A program made the position numbers and the translations under genes. A DNA stretch of 64,000 nt, from assembly GCF_001667145.1 (NCBI RefSeq), contig NZ_LZIF01000087.1, forward strand, positions 62,001 through 126,000, given 5' to 3'. Positions 21,976 through 29,780 of the stretch are shown here, in pieces (position 1 is the stretch's first letter; each line of letters starts with the position of its first letter). The notes under the pieces are model-generated. The model searched no databases. It saw only the letters and a program-made list of their open reading frames with translations, and had not been told where the DNA came from. This stretch comes from Mycobacterium sp. 852002-51971_SCH5477799-a (GTDB lineage Bacteria > Actinomycetota > Actinomycetes > Mycobacteriales > Mycobacteriaceae).

Positions 21976-22626
21976 TCAGGGAACGTTGACGACGCCGTGA
22001 CGCTCCGCGAACGGCGTCATCAACCTGGCCAGATCGGCGGCCACGTCGTGGTCCGACTCGGGCGGCATCGACACGTAGCTCAGCGCCAGGCGCACGATGG
22101 CACGCGCCAGCACCCCGGCGTCCTCGTCGCTGGCCGCGACCCAGCTGTGGGTGAGCGCCGTGGCCAGCCGTTCGGAGGCGCGGTTGATGATGGGGGCGCT
22201 GCCGATCGTGATGATCTGCAGCAGGTCCGGCTTGGCCACCCCGGTGAGCAGCGAGATCACCAGGGGGTCCGCCGACAACTCGGTGAACAGGTCGCGGAAT
22301 CCCTGCAGAAACGCCTCATAGATGTTGCCGACGTTGGCCTGCAGCGCGGCATTGACGGCGTCGACCAGCCGATCGGCCAGGCGCAGGCCGTACCCCTGCG
22401 CCAGACCCTGCCGGGAGCCGAACTCGTTGTAGATCGTCTGCCGGCTGATGCCCGCGGCGCGGGCCACATCGGACAGGGTGACGGCCGACCAGTCGCGGGT
22501 CAGCAGCAGATCCCGCATCGCATCGAGCACCGAGTCGCGTAGCAGGGCGCGCGACGCCTCGGCGTACGGCATCCGCTTCACAGGCGTGACAATAGCGGCT
22601 TTCGCCGTCGCGTTGGCGCCGATCAC
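21976..22626 (-). CDS. alkX: TetR-family repressor of the alkB operon (AlkX-like)
   Basis: A 216-residue TetR regulator (Rv3249c-like) encoded last in the alkB-rubA-rubB operon. The helix-turn-helix is at about residues 40-70: AVTLSDVARAAGISRQTIYNEFGSRQGL. The C-terminal part is a ligand-binding all-helical domain of the TetR_C type. The GTG at 22626 is preceded by an excellent GGAGGAGAG ribosome binding site supplied by the end of the repeat element at 22642-22720. An upstream in-frame extension exists but would read through that repeat. It probably binds the 22-bp palindrome at 24369-24390 in front of alkB and represses its own operon until an alkane, alcohol or lipid ligand is present. Confidence 0.88.
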   Translation of the reverse strand: MIGANATAKAAIVTPVKRMPYAEASRALLRDSVLDAMRDLLLTRDWSAVTLSDVARAAGISRQTIYNEFGSRQGLAQGYGLRLADRLVDAVNAALQANVGNIYEAFLQGFRDLFTELSADPLVISLLTGVAKPDLLQIITIGSAPIINRASERLATALTHSWVAASDEDAGVLARAIVRLALSYVSMPPESDHDVAADLARLMTPFAERHGVVNVP

Positions 22627-22641
22627 TGGCGCAGCTCTCCT

Positions 22642-22720
22642 CCGCCAGCGGGTGGGGGTGCCTCCCACTTGTGGGGGCGTGCCCCCACCTCATCGCTACG
22701 TTCTGCATCGTCGCTGGCGG
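22642..22720. repeat. MIRU-like intergenic element between rubB and alkX
   Basis: A 79-bp element bounded by 9-bp inverted repeats CCGCCAGCG (22642-22650) and CGCTGGCGG (22712-22720). It contains a GC hairpin region (22651-22690) with TGGGGG/CCCCCA arms, and a block at 22691-22718 that matches 25 of 28 bases of 59690-59717 in the purK 3' end. The block resembles the core of mycobacterial interspersed repetitive units, which insert between operon genes. It begins right at the rubB stop codon and ends at the GGAGGAG that serves alkX. Confidence 0.7.
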
Positions 22721-22906
22721 TCACGGACGGGCGATCTCCACCATCTCGAAGTCGATCTTCGCCGCACCGCAATCCGGGCAGCTCCAGTCATCGGGGATGT
22801 CGTCCCACCGGGTGCCGGGCCCGATGCCGTCTTCCGGCCAGCCCTTGGCCTCGTCGTACTCGAATCCGCATTGCACGCAGATGAAAAGCCTGTAGTCGTC
22901 GCTCAC
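22721..22906 (-). CDS. rubB: Rubredoxin RubB
   Basis: A 61-residue one-iron rubredoxin (Rv3250c-like) that passes electrons to the alkane hydroxylase. Iron ligands are the CVQC pair near residues 10-13 and the CPDC pair near 43-46, with the usual [17 protein letters not shown] core. The GTG start at 22906 overlaps the rubA stop by 4 bp (GTGA), implying coupled translation. An in-frame upstream extension exists only by reading inside rubA. The acidic composition is that of the AlkG2-type rubredoxins, which can accept electrons for AlkB. Confidence 0.95.
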   Translation of the reverse strand: MSDDYRLFICVQCGFEYDEAKGWPEDGIGPGTRWDDIPDDWSCPDCGAAKIDFEMVEIARP

Positions 22907-23076
22907 CGGTTCACTCCTATTACTTCGAAATCGACCTTCTCGCGCACCGCACAATCGGGGCAGCACCAGTCTTCGGGGATGTCACTGAAGGGCGTTCCCG
23001 CAGGAAACCCTTCCCGCGGTGCGCCTTTCGCTTCGTCGTAGGTGTAATCGCAGCCGGGGCAACGGTAGGCGGTCAT
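22903..23076 (-). CDS. rubA: Rubredoxin RubA
   Basis: A 57-residue rubredoxin (Rv3251c-like) with CPGC near residues 6-9 and CCPDC near the C-terminal third ([20 protein letters not shown]). It starts at the ATG at 23076, overlapping the alkB stop by 4 bp, and ends in a 4-bp overlap with rubB. The two rubredoxins together with AlkB form the electron chain rubredoxin reductase to rubredoxin to AlkB; no reductase gene is in this cluster, so one must come from elsewhere in the genome. Confidence 0.95.
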   Translation of the reverse strand: MTAYRCPGCDYTYDEAKGAPREGFPAGTPFSDIPEDWCCPDCAVREKVDFEVIGVNR

Positions 23077-24311
23077 GCCGCCACCCCGTGGCGGGCCAGC
23101 AGCTTCTCGCGCAGGCGCGGCTGCACGTTGATCCGGGTGATGTCGCCGTCGTAGTGCGCCAGGACCCGGTGGTCCATCACCTTGCGCCACAGCGGCGGGA
23201 AGTAGGTGAGCGAGATCAGCGACGCGTACCCGCTCGGCAGGTTGGGCGCGCCCTCCATGCTGCGCAGCGTCTGGTACCGCCGGGTCGGGTTGGCGTGGTG
23301 GTCGCTGTGCCGCTGCAGGTGGTACAGGAACAGATTGGTCACCACGTGGTCGGAGTTCCAGCTGTGCGCGGGAGTGCAGCGCTCGTAGCGCCCGCTCGAA
23401 TTCTTCTGCCGCAGTAGGCCGTAGTGCTCCAGGTAGTTGACCGATTCCAGCAGGCTGAAGCCGAAGACCGCCTGGATGAGCACGAAAGGGATCAGCGCGG
23501 GGCCGAAGATCGCGATCAGCACGCCCCACAGCACCACCGACATCAGCCAGGCGTTGAGGACGTCGTTGGACAGATACGTCTTGGGGTGCCACGGGCTGGA
23601 GCCCTGCCGGCGGATACGTTGCGCCTCCAGCCGCAGCGACGAACGCAGGCTCCCGAAGACGCTGCGCGGCAAGAACTCCCAGAACGTCTCGCCGAAGCGC
23701 GCCGACGCGGGGTCCTCCGGGGTGGCGACGCGCACGTGGTGGCCGCGGTTGTGCTCGATGTAGAAGTGCCCGTACCAGGTCTGCGCGAGAGTGATCTTGG
23801 ACAGCCAACGCTCCAGCGAGTCCTTCTTGTGGCCCATCTCGTGGGCGGTGTTGATGCCGACGCCGCCCAGCACGCCGACCGACAGCGCCAGTCCCAGCTT
23901 GCCGGCCCAGCCGAGGGCGCCGTCGAAGCCCAGCCAGCTCAGGTTCGATGCGGTGAACAGGTAGGCGCCGAAGACCACGCTCAGGTATTGGAACGGGACG
24001 TAGATGTAGGTGCAGTAGCGGTAGTACCTGTCGTTCTCCAGCTGCTCGATGACCTCGTCGGGTGGGTTCTGACCGTCGGGCCCGAAGCGCAGGTCGAGGA
24101 TCGGCAGCAGGACCCAGAGCAGGATCGGCCCGATCCACAGCGGGACCTGCGCGGCCGCGTGCCAGCCCAGCCGGTTCAGGCCCCAGATGAGCGGCAGCAT
24201 CACGAACAACGCCGTCGGGGCGATCAGCCCCATCAGCCACAGACGGCGCTTCTTGTCGCGCCAGGCCGGCGGCTCGGAATCCCTGCTCAGTTGCGGTTCG
24301 AATGTGGTCAT
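23073..24311 (-). CDS. alkB: Alkane 1-monooxygenase AlkB
   Basis: Membrane di-iron hydroxylase converting n-alkanes to 1-alkanols (Rv3252c-like), 412 residues with about six hydrophobic segments. All histidine boxes are present: HEMGH (157-161), EHNRGHHVRVATPEDPAS (186 onward), LQRHSDHH (332-339), and the AlkB-specific NYLEHYG (292-298). The ATG at 24311 has an AAGGAGG ribosome binding site 7 nt upstream; an ATG at 24335 lacks one. First gene of the alkB-rubA-rubB-alkX operon, with 4-bp overlaps to rubA and then rubB. Confidence 0.97.
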   Translation of the reverse strand: MTTFEPQLSRDSEPPAWRDKKRRLWLMGLIAPTALFVMLPLIWGLNRLGWHAAAQVPLWIGPILLWVLLPILDLRFGPDGQNPPDEVIEQLENDRYYRYCTYIYVPFQYLSVVFGAYLFTASNLSWLGFDGALGWAGKLGLALSVGVLGGVGINTAHEMGHKKDSLERWLSKITLAQTWYGHFYIEHNRGHHVRVATPEDPASARFGETFWEFLPRSVFGSLRSSLRLEAQRIRRQGSSPWHPKTYLSNDVLNAWLMSVVLWGVLIAIFGPALIPFVLIQAVFGFSLLESVNYLEHYGLLRQKNSSGRYERCTPAHSWNSDHVVTNLFLYHLQRHSDHHANPTRRYQTLRSMEGAPNLPSGYASLISLTYFPPLWRKVMDHRVLAHYDGDITRINVQPRLREKLLARHGVAA

Positions 24312-24351
24312 ATGCCAAACCTCCTTGTGAGTCACACCACGTTGAGATTGG

Positions 24352-24390
24352 ACAATACCGCTGTGTGCGTCTTCTGTCTAGACAAAAGAC
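24352..24390 (-). promoter_or_regulatory. alkB operon promoter with overlapping palindromic operator
   Basis: On the minus strand a -35 TAGACA (complement of 24375-24380), a 17-bp spacer and a -10 TATTGT (complement of 24352-24357) form a good sigma-A-like promoter 40 bp upstream of the alkB ATG. The -35 lies inside a 22-bp palindrome, 24369-24390, centred on TGTCTAGACA with outer arms GTCTT and AAGAC and a single mismatched pair. This is the expected operator for the operon's own TetR protein, placed to block RNA polymerase. Confidence 0.75.
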
Positions 24391-24413
24391 GTTGATTTGT
24401 AAAGGGGCGTTGC

Positions 24414-25931
24414 CTAGGGGACTGGGCTATTGGGGTCGGCCTCGAGCGCGTCGCTGCGCACCGTCTCCCTGTCCTCACGCCGGCCCAGCACCGAGTGCCG
24501 GTAGCCGTAGCCGGCGTAGATGGCCGTGCCGACCACCAACCAGACCGCGAACCGGACCCAGGTGAGCGCGGTGAGGTTGAGCATCAGCCACGCACACGCG
24601 GCGATCGAGGCGATCGGGAGCAACGGCACCCACGGCGCCTTGAAACCGCGCTCCAGATCCGGCCGCGTCCGGCGCAGCACCATCACGCCGGCCGAGACCA
24701 GGACGAAGGCGAACAGCGTTCCGACGTTCACCATCTCTTCGAGCTTGGTGATGGGAAACACCGAGGCCGTCACGGCCACCACCACGGCAACCAGCACCGT
24801 GATCCGCACCGGGGTGCCGTGCGAGCCGGTCTTGGCCAGGGAACGTGGCAGCAGCCCGTCGCGCGCCATGGCGAACAGGACCCGGCACTGGCCGAGCATC
24901 AGCACCATCACCACGGTGGTCAGTCCCGCCAGCGCGCCGATGGAGATGATCTTGCTCGCCCAATGGATGCCGTTCGCGGTGAAGGCGGTGGCCAGGTTCG
25001 CCTGGCCACGGCCCTGGACCGTCTTGAGCTGGGTGTAGGAGACCATGCCGGACAGGACGATGGCGACGGCGACGTAGAGCAGGGTGACGATGCCCAGCGA
25101 CGCCAGGATTCCCCGCGGCACATCGCGCTGCGGATTCTTGGTCTCCTCGGCCATGGTGGCGACGATGTCGAACCCGATGAACGCGAAGAACACGATCGAC
25201 GCCCCCGCCAGCACGCCATACCAGCCGTAGTGGCTGCCGTGCGCGCCGGTCAGCAACGACAGGACGGACTGGTCGATGCCCTTGGCATCGCGGCCGGCCT
25301 CCGCCTTCGGGATGAACGGCGAGTAGTTGGCGCGCTTGATGTAGAAGGCGCCGACCACGACGACGAAGATCACCACCGACACCTTGATCGCGGTGATCAC
25401 CGCGGAGAACCGCGATGACAACTTGGTGCCCAAGGCGATCAGGGTCGCCACCCCCGCGACGATCACCAACGCCCCCCAGTCCAGCTGGGCTGAGCCGAAT
25501 TTCGCGGTGCCGCCGGCGAATCCGAACACGGTACCCAGATAGCTCGACCAGCCCTTGGCCACCACCGCGGCACCGATCGCCAGTTCCAGCACCAGGTTCC
25601 AGCCGATGATCCAGGCCAGGAACTCCCCGAAGGTGGCGTAAGAGAAGGTGTAGGCGCTACCGGCCACCGGCAGCATCGAGGCGAACTCCGCGTAGCACAG
25701 CGCGGCCAGCGCGCACGTGCCCGCCGCGATCACGAACGACACCCAGATGGCCGGTCCGGTGATGTCGCCGGTCGTCGACGCGGTGACGGTGAAGATGCCG
25801 GCGCCGATCACCACCGCGACGCCGAACACCACCAGGTCCCGCCAGGTGAGGTCCTTGCGCAGCTTGGTGTCGGGCTCGTCGGTATCGGCGATGGATTGCT
25901 CGATCGATTTGGTCCGCCATCGATTGGCCAT
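24414..25931 (-). CDS. APC-family amino-acid permease (cationic amino-acid type)
   Basis: Rv3253c-like transporter, 505 residues and about 12-13 membrane helices. The N-terminal region LTWRDLVVFGVAVVIGAGIFTVTAS contains the unwound-helix motif GAGIF of the APC superfamily, and the family block FIGFDIVATMAEETKNPQRDVPRGI near residue 260 is typical of the CAT/YfnA subfamily. Start ATG at 25931. The gene reads toward alkB but its stop is only 24 bp upstream of the alkB operator, so some read-through is conceivable. Substrate is inferred from the subfamily only. Confidence 0.9.
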   Translation of the reverse strand: MANRWRTKSIEQSIADTDEPDTKLRKDLTWRDLVVFGVAVVIGAGIFTVTASTTGDITGPAIWVSFVIAAGTCALAALCYAEFASMLPVAGSAYTFSYATFGEFLAWIIGWNLVLELAIGAAVVAKGWSSYLGTVFGFAGGTAKFGSAQLDWGALVIVAGVATLIALGTKLSSRFSAVITAIKVSVVIFVVVVGAFYIKRANYSPFIPKAEAGRDAKGIDQSVLSLLTGAHGSHYGWYGVLAGASIVFFAFIGFDIVATMAEETKNPQRDVPRGILASLGIVTLLYVAVAIVLSGMVSYTQLKTVQGRGQANLATAFTANGIHWASKIISIGALAGLTTVVMVLMLGQCRVLFAMARDGLLPRSLAKTGSHGTPVRITVLVAVVVAVTASVFPITKLEEMVNVGTLFAFVLVSAGVMVLRRTRPDLERGFKAPWVPLLPIASIAACAWLMLNLTALTWVRFAVWLVVGTAIYAGYGYRHSVLGRREDRETVRSDALEADPNSPVP

Positions 25932-25994
25932 GCATTCGCCCTTTCCCGGCGCTGGGAGCCGTTGGTCCGTCACAGTACTGGGTACTCTCGGCAA

Positions 25995-27440
25995 ATGCCG
26001 GATAGCGGAGCAACGGCCAGGGATCATGCCGTGGTCATCGGGGGGAGCATCGCCGGTCTTTGCGCCGCTCGGGTGCTTTCGGATTCGTATTCGCAGGTGA
26101 CGGTGTTCGAGCGCGACGAGTTGCCGGCCGAGCCGGCGAACCGGGCGACGGTTCCCCAGGACCGGCACCTGCACATGCTGATGGCCCGCGGGGCGATCGA
26201 ATTCGAGGGTCTTTTCCCGGGCCTGCTGGACGACATGGTGAGCGCGGGGGTGCCCAAGCTGGAGAACCGGCCCGACTGCATCCACCTCGGGGCCGCGGGC
26301 CACGTGCTGGGTACCGGGCAAACCCTGCGCGACGAGTTCACCGCCTACGTGCCCAGCCGCCCGCATCTGGAATGGCAGTTGCGACAACGGGTCCGCGGCA
26401 TCGACAACGTCACCGTCGCGCGGCGCTCGGTGGCCGAGCCGCGGTTCGACCGGGCGCGACAGCGGGTGACCGGCGTGCTGCTCGATCCGGCCGACCCCGA
26501 AAGCAAGGAGCCCGAATTCGTCGCCGCGGACCTGGTCGTCGACGCGGCGGGCCGGGGCACCCGGCTGCCGGTGTGGCTGGCGGAATGGGGATTCGAGCGC
26601 CCGGTCGAACAGGAGCTGGACATCGGCATTCATTACGCGACCCAGCGGTTCCGCATCCCCGACGGGCTGATCGCGGAGAAGGTGGTGGTCGCCGGCGCGT
26701 CGCATGACCTGTCGCTGGGTCTCGGCATGCTCTGCTACGAGGACGGCACCTGGGTCCTCACCACCTTCGGTGTGGCCAACGCGAAACCGCCGCGGACCTT
26801 TCCCGAGATGCTCGGGCTGGCGCAGCGGCTACTGCCGGACCACTTCAACGCCGCGCTGACCCGGGCCGAGGCGCTGGGCGAGCCGGCGTTTCACGCCTTC
26901 CCGGCCAGCAAATGGCGCCGCTACGACAAACTGGAGCGCCTGCCGGCGGGCATCGTCGCCTTCGGCGACGCGGTGGCCAGCTTCAATCCCACCTTCGGGC
27001 AGGGCATGACGATGACCTCGCTGCAGGCCGGCCATCTGCGCCGCGCGCTGCAATTCCCGGACGATCAAGTCGCCGCGGAGCTGAATCGGGCCACCGCCAA
27101 GAGCACTTTCCCGGTGTGGACGATGAACGCGATCGGCGACGTGACGTTCCACCATGCCGGCGCCAAGCAGCCGGTCCCCTGGTGGTGGCGGCCCTCAGGG
27201 GCGCTGTTCGACCAGTTCCTGGGCGCCGCCGAGACCGAACCCGTTCTGGCGGAATGGTTCTTGCGGCGGTTCTCGCTGCTCGACAGCCTCTACATGGTCC
27301 CGCCGCCGCGAATCATCGGCCGCGCGATGGCGCACAACCTGCGGCTCTGGTTCGGCGAGCGGCGCGAAGCCGCCAAACGTCGCGTGGAGACCGCGAGCGC
27401 GGCAGGACCGGGCCAAGCCGGTCGCCACGATCGGGCCTAG
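25995..27440 (+). CDS. FAD-dependent monooxygenase/oxidoreductase
   Basis: Rv3254-like flavoprotein of 481 residues, divergent from the permease. It shows the dinucleotide fold VVIGGSIAGLCAARVLSDSY near residue 14 with a Glu-ending beta strand (VTVFERDELP), and the second FAD motif GIVAFGDAVASFNPTFGQGMTMT near residue 320 (the GD motif of group A hydroxylases). No signal peptide. The ATG at 25995 has a TACTCT -10 hexamer (25983-25988) only 6 nt before it, suggesting a leaderless mRNA. Substrate unknown. The gene converges on manA with 4 bp between stop codons. Confidence 0.87.
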   Translation: MPDSGATARDHAVVIGGSIAGLCAARVLSDSYSQVTVFERDELPAEPANRATVPQDRHLHMLMARGAIEFEGLFPGLLDDMVSAGVPKLENRPDCIHLGAAGHVLGTGQTLRDEFTAYVPSRPHLEWQLRQRVRGIDNVTVARRSVAEPRFDRARQRVTGVLLDPADPESKEPEFVAADLVVDAAGRGTRLPVWLAEWGFERPVEQELDIGIHYATQRFRIPDGLIAEKVVVAGASHDLSLGLGMLCYEDGTWVLTTFGVANAKPPRTFPEMLGLAQRLLPDHFNAALTRAEALGEPAFHAFPASKWRRYDKLERLPAGIVAFGDAVASFNPTFGQGMTMTSLQAGHLRRALQFPDDQVAAELNRATAKSTFPVWTMNAIGDVTFHHAGAKQPVPWWWRPSGALFDQFLGAAETEPVLAEWFLRRFSLLDSLYMVPPPRIIGRAMAHNLRLWFGERREAAKRRVETASAAGPGQAGRHDRA

Positions 27441-27444
27441 ACCC

Positions 27445-28671
27445 TCACAGCCCGACCGTCGCCCTGAACAGCCTGGTGGGTTCGTGCGCCTCCAGCCGGA
27501 TCGGGGCGTCGTCGGCGGCCAACCAGGCGGCCATCCCCCGCTTCAACGTCAGCGAGCCGGATTTGCCATGCACCGTCGTCGAACCCTGGCTGCACAGCAG
27601 GATCTGCGGGCCCTCGTGGCTACACGTCGCGTCCACCTCGTGGCCGACGTACTCGTCGTCGAGCTCCAACAGCGCGACCGCGAACTCGTCGGTCGGCGTC
27701 TCATAGATCAGTCCGAAGCCCTCGCGGCGGATCCGCGGCCGCAGCTGCTCCTCGGTGGTGGGCGCGAAGTCCAGCACCCGCAGCAGCTCGGGCACGTCGA
27801 CGTGCTTCGGGGTCAGGCCGCCGCGTAACACGTTGTCCGAGTTGGCCATCACCTCCACCGCGAAACCGCGCAGATAGGTGTGCAGATTTCCGGCGGACAC
27901 GAAGATGGCCTCGCCCGGGGCCAGGCTGATGCGGTTGAGCAGCAGCGCCGCCAGCACGCCGGCGTCGCCTGGGTAGCGCTCGCCGAGCTCCAGCACCGTC
28001 TTGGCCTCGGGCGCGAATTCTGTTGCGCCCGAGCTGAGGTACGAGATGGCGCCGTCCAGGACGGCGGTCACCAGCACGTCGATGTCCGGCTGCGGCGCGG
28101 TGATCCAGGTGGTGAACAGCGCGCGCAGTCCGTCGGCGTCGGACTGGTCGTTCAGCAGGTCGATGAACGGGTCCAGGTCCGAAACGGCCAGCGCCCGCAA
28201 CAGCTCGACGGTGCGCGACGCCTGCCGGAATCCGGCCAGCGCCTCGAACGGGTGCAGCGCCACCAGCAGCTCGGGCTTGTGGGAGGTGTCGCGGTAGTTG
28301 CGCACCGGCGAGGTCAGCGGAATGCCGACTCGCTCCTCGCGGAGGTATCCCTCCGCCGCCTGCGCGGCGCTGGGGTGCGCCTGCAGGGACAGCGGCTCGT
28401 CGGCGGCCAGCACCTTGACCAGAAACGGCAGCACGTCGCCGAAACGGGCCCGCGACGCCGGGCCGAGCTGGCCCTCCGGGTCGTCGACCAGCGCCTCGAG
28501 CAGTGTGATTTCGCCGTTGTCCGTTTCCAGCCACGCCGGATCGCCCGGGTGCGCCCCAAACCACAGCTCCGCCTCCGGGTGCGCCGCCGGCACCGGACGC
28601 TCGGTGAATTCGGCGATAGCGGTACGCGAACCCCAGGCGTAGGTTCTCAAGGCCCCGCGAAGCAGTTCCAC
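27445..28671 (-). CDS. manA: Mannose-6-phosphate isomerase
   Basis: Type I phosphomannose isomerase (Rv3255c), 408 residues, interconverting fructose-6-phosphate and mannose-6-phosphate to supply mannose for PIMs, lipoarabinomannan and glycoproteins. Zinc-site motifs are visible: LQAHPSAAQA (QxH), KPELLVALHPFEALAGF with the metal-binding Glu, and the C-terminal AGNLHTYLRGFAVEVMANSDNVLRGGLTPKH block of cupin-type PMIs. Start ATG at 28671 (MELLRGALRTYAWGS). It lies 8 bp downstream of the TobH-like gene, in the order manB, tobH-like, manA. Confidence 0.95.
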   Translation of the reverse strand: MELLRGALRTYAWGSRTAIAEFTERPVPAAHPEAELWFGAHPGDPAWLETDNGEITLLEALVDDPEGQLGPASRARFGDVLPFLVKVLAADEPLSLQAHPSAAQAAEGYLREERVGIPLTSPVRNYRDTSHKPELLVALHPFEALAGFRQASRTVELLRALAVSDLDPFIDLLNDQSDADGLRALFTTWITAPQPDIDVLVTAVLDGAISYLSSGATEFAPEAKTVLELGERYPGDAGVLAALLLNRISLAPGEAIFVSAGNLHTYLRGFAVEVMANSDNVLRGGLTPKHVDVPELLRVLDFAPTTEEQLRPRIRREGFGLIYETPTDEFAVALLELDDEYVGHEVDATCSHEGPQILLCSQGSTTVHGKSGSLTLKRGMAAWLAADDAPIRLEAHEPTRLFRATVGL

Positions 28672-28679
28672 TGTTGTAT

Positions 28680-29780
28680 CTATCCCCGCACCAGTCGCAT
28701 ATAAACCGCGGCCATTTCCAGCCGGACGGCCAATACTGCCAGCTGCTGTTCGGGGCTGCCGGGTCCCCCCAGCGCCGGCGAAACGCCGTAACCGGCCGAG
28801 CCGCCGGGCCCGTCGGGCACGTCCTCGGCGGCGAGCAGGTACACGTTGTCCAGTCCGGCAGTCCGGGCGGCCACGCCCGCCTGCTCGGCGGCCAGGACGA
28901 CGGTCAGCACCCGCAACCGCGCGGGCGGCGGTCCGTCGATCTCGTCGTCGTGAAACAGCGCGGCGTCGGGATCTTCGAAGCCGTCCGACGCCGCGGCGCG
29001 CAGGGCGACCAACGCGTCCGCCAGCCCGGTAGCCGGAGTCACCTGGTTCGCGACCCGCAGCAGCACCGAGCTGCCGTGCCGGGCCAGCGCGAGCGTCGCG
29101 GCACCGTCGCCGGCCAGCGCCACCTGCCGCTCGGCGATCCGCGCGGCCAGCAGCTTGGCCGGGTTGGTGAACAGCTCGCGGGCGGCACTGTTGCGCAGCG
29201 CCTCGGCGTCCAGCTCGTCGGCGAGCAACGCCAGGTCAACATTGGGCCGGGGGTCCACGGCGTGCAGCAGGGCGAGCCCGGCGGCCAGGTACCGGCACAG
29301 GCCGAACTCGTCGGGAACCCACAGCCGCGGCGCCAACACCGCCGCGCCCCCGGCGGTGGCGTCCCGCAACGGACCCTCGTAGGGCGCCGCCACGACCACC
29401 CGGGCGCCCCGGCGCAACCCGGTGGCGGCCGCGGCGGCCAGCGCGGGATCACCCGGGTCGCCGCCCGCGACGACCAGCACATCGAGCGGACCCAACCACG
29501 GCGGTGCCTCGTCGGCGAGAGTGAAGGGCTGGGAAGCGGTTCCACCCATGGTCGCGGCCAGCATCGTCCCGGCGGTTTCGGCGGTGCCACGCCCGGCGAC
29601 CCAGACGACGCTGCGCGGACGGTCGTCGGCGACCAGCGAGGCCAACCCACCCTCATCGACCGCGGCGGCGACCGCACGCACCTGGGCACCGGCCGACGAA
29701 GCGGCGCGCAGCAGACCGTCGCGGTCGGCCGCCAGCAGGCCCTCGGTGTCCGCGAGATCGATTGCCCGGGTGGCGTTCAC
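28680..29780 (-). CDS. TobH-like / SIS-type sugar isomerase-related protein
   Basis: Rv3256c-like, 366 residues, without clear catalytic motifs. Segments such as VVWVAGRGTAETAGTMLAA and PLDVLVVAGGDPGDPALAAAA resemble phosphosugar-binding SIS folds, and the protein is related to the C-terminal part of archaeal-type bifunctional phosphoglucose/phosphomannose isomerases. The GTG at 29780 overlaps the manB stop by 4 bp (GTGA). Its place between manB and manA is conserved in mycobacteria, which suggests a role in mannose or glucose phosphate handling; the enzymatic activity is not evident. Confidence 0.85.
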   Translation of the reverse strand: MNATRAIDLADTEGLLAADRDGLLRAASSAGAQVRAVAAAVDEGGLASLVADDRPRSVVWVAGRGTAETAGTMLAATMGGTASQPFTLADEAPPWLGPLDVLVVAGGDPGDPALAAAAATGLRRGARVVVAAPYEGPLRDATAGGAAVLAPRLWVPDEFGLCRYLAAGLALLHAVDPRPNVDLALLADELDAEALRNSAARELFTNPAKLLAARIAERQVALAGDGAATLALARHGSSVLLRVANQVTPATGLADALVALRAAASDGFEDPDAALFHDDEIDGPPPARLRVLTVVLAAEQAGVAARTAGLDNVYLLAAEDVPDGPGGSAGYGVSPALGGPGSPEQQLAVLAVRLEMAAVYMRLVRG

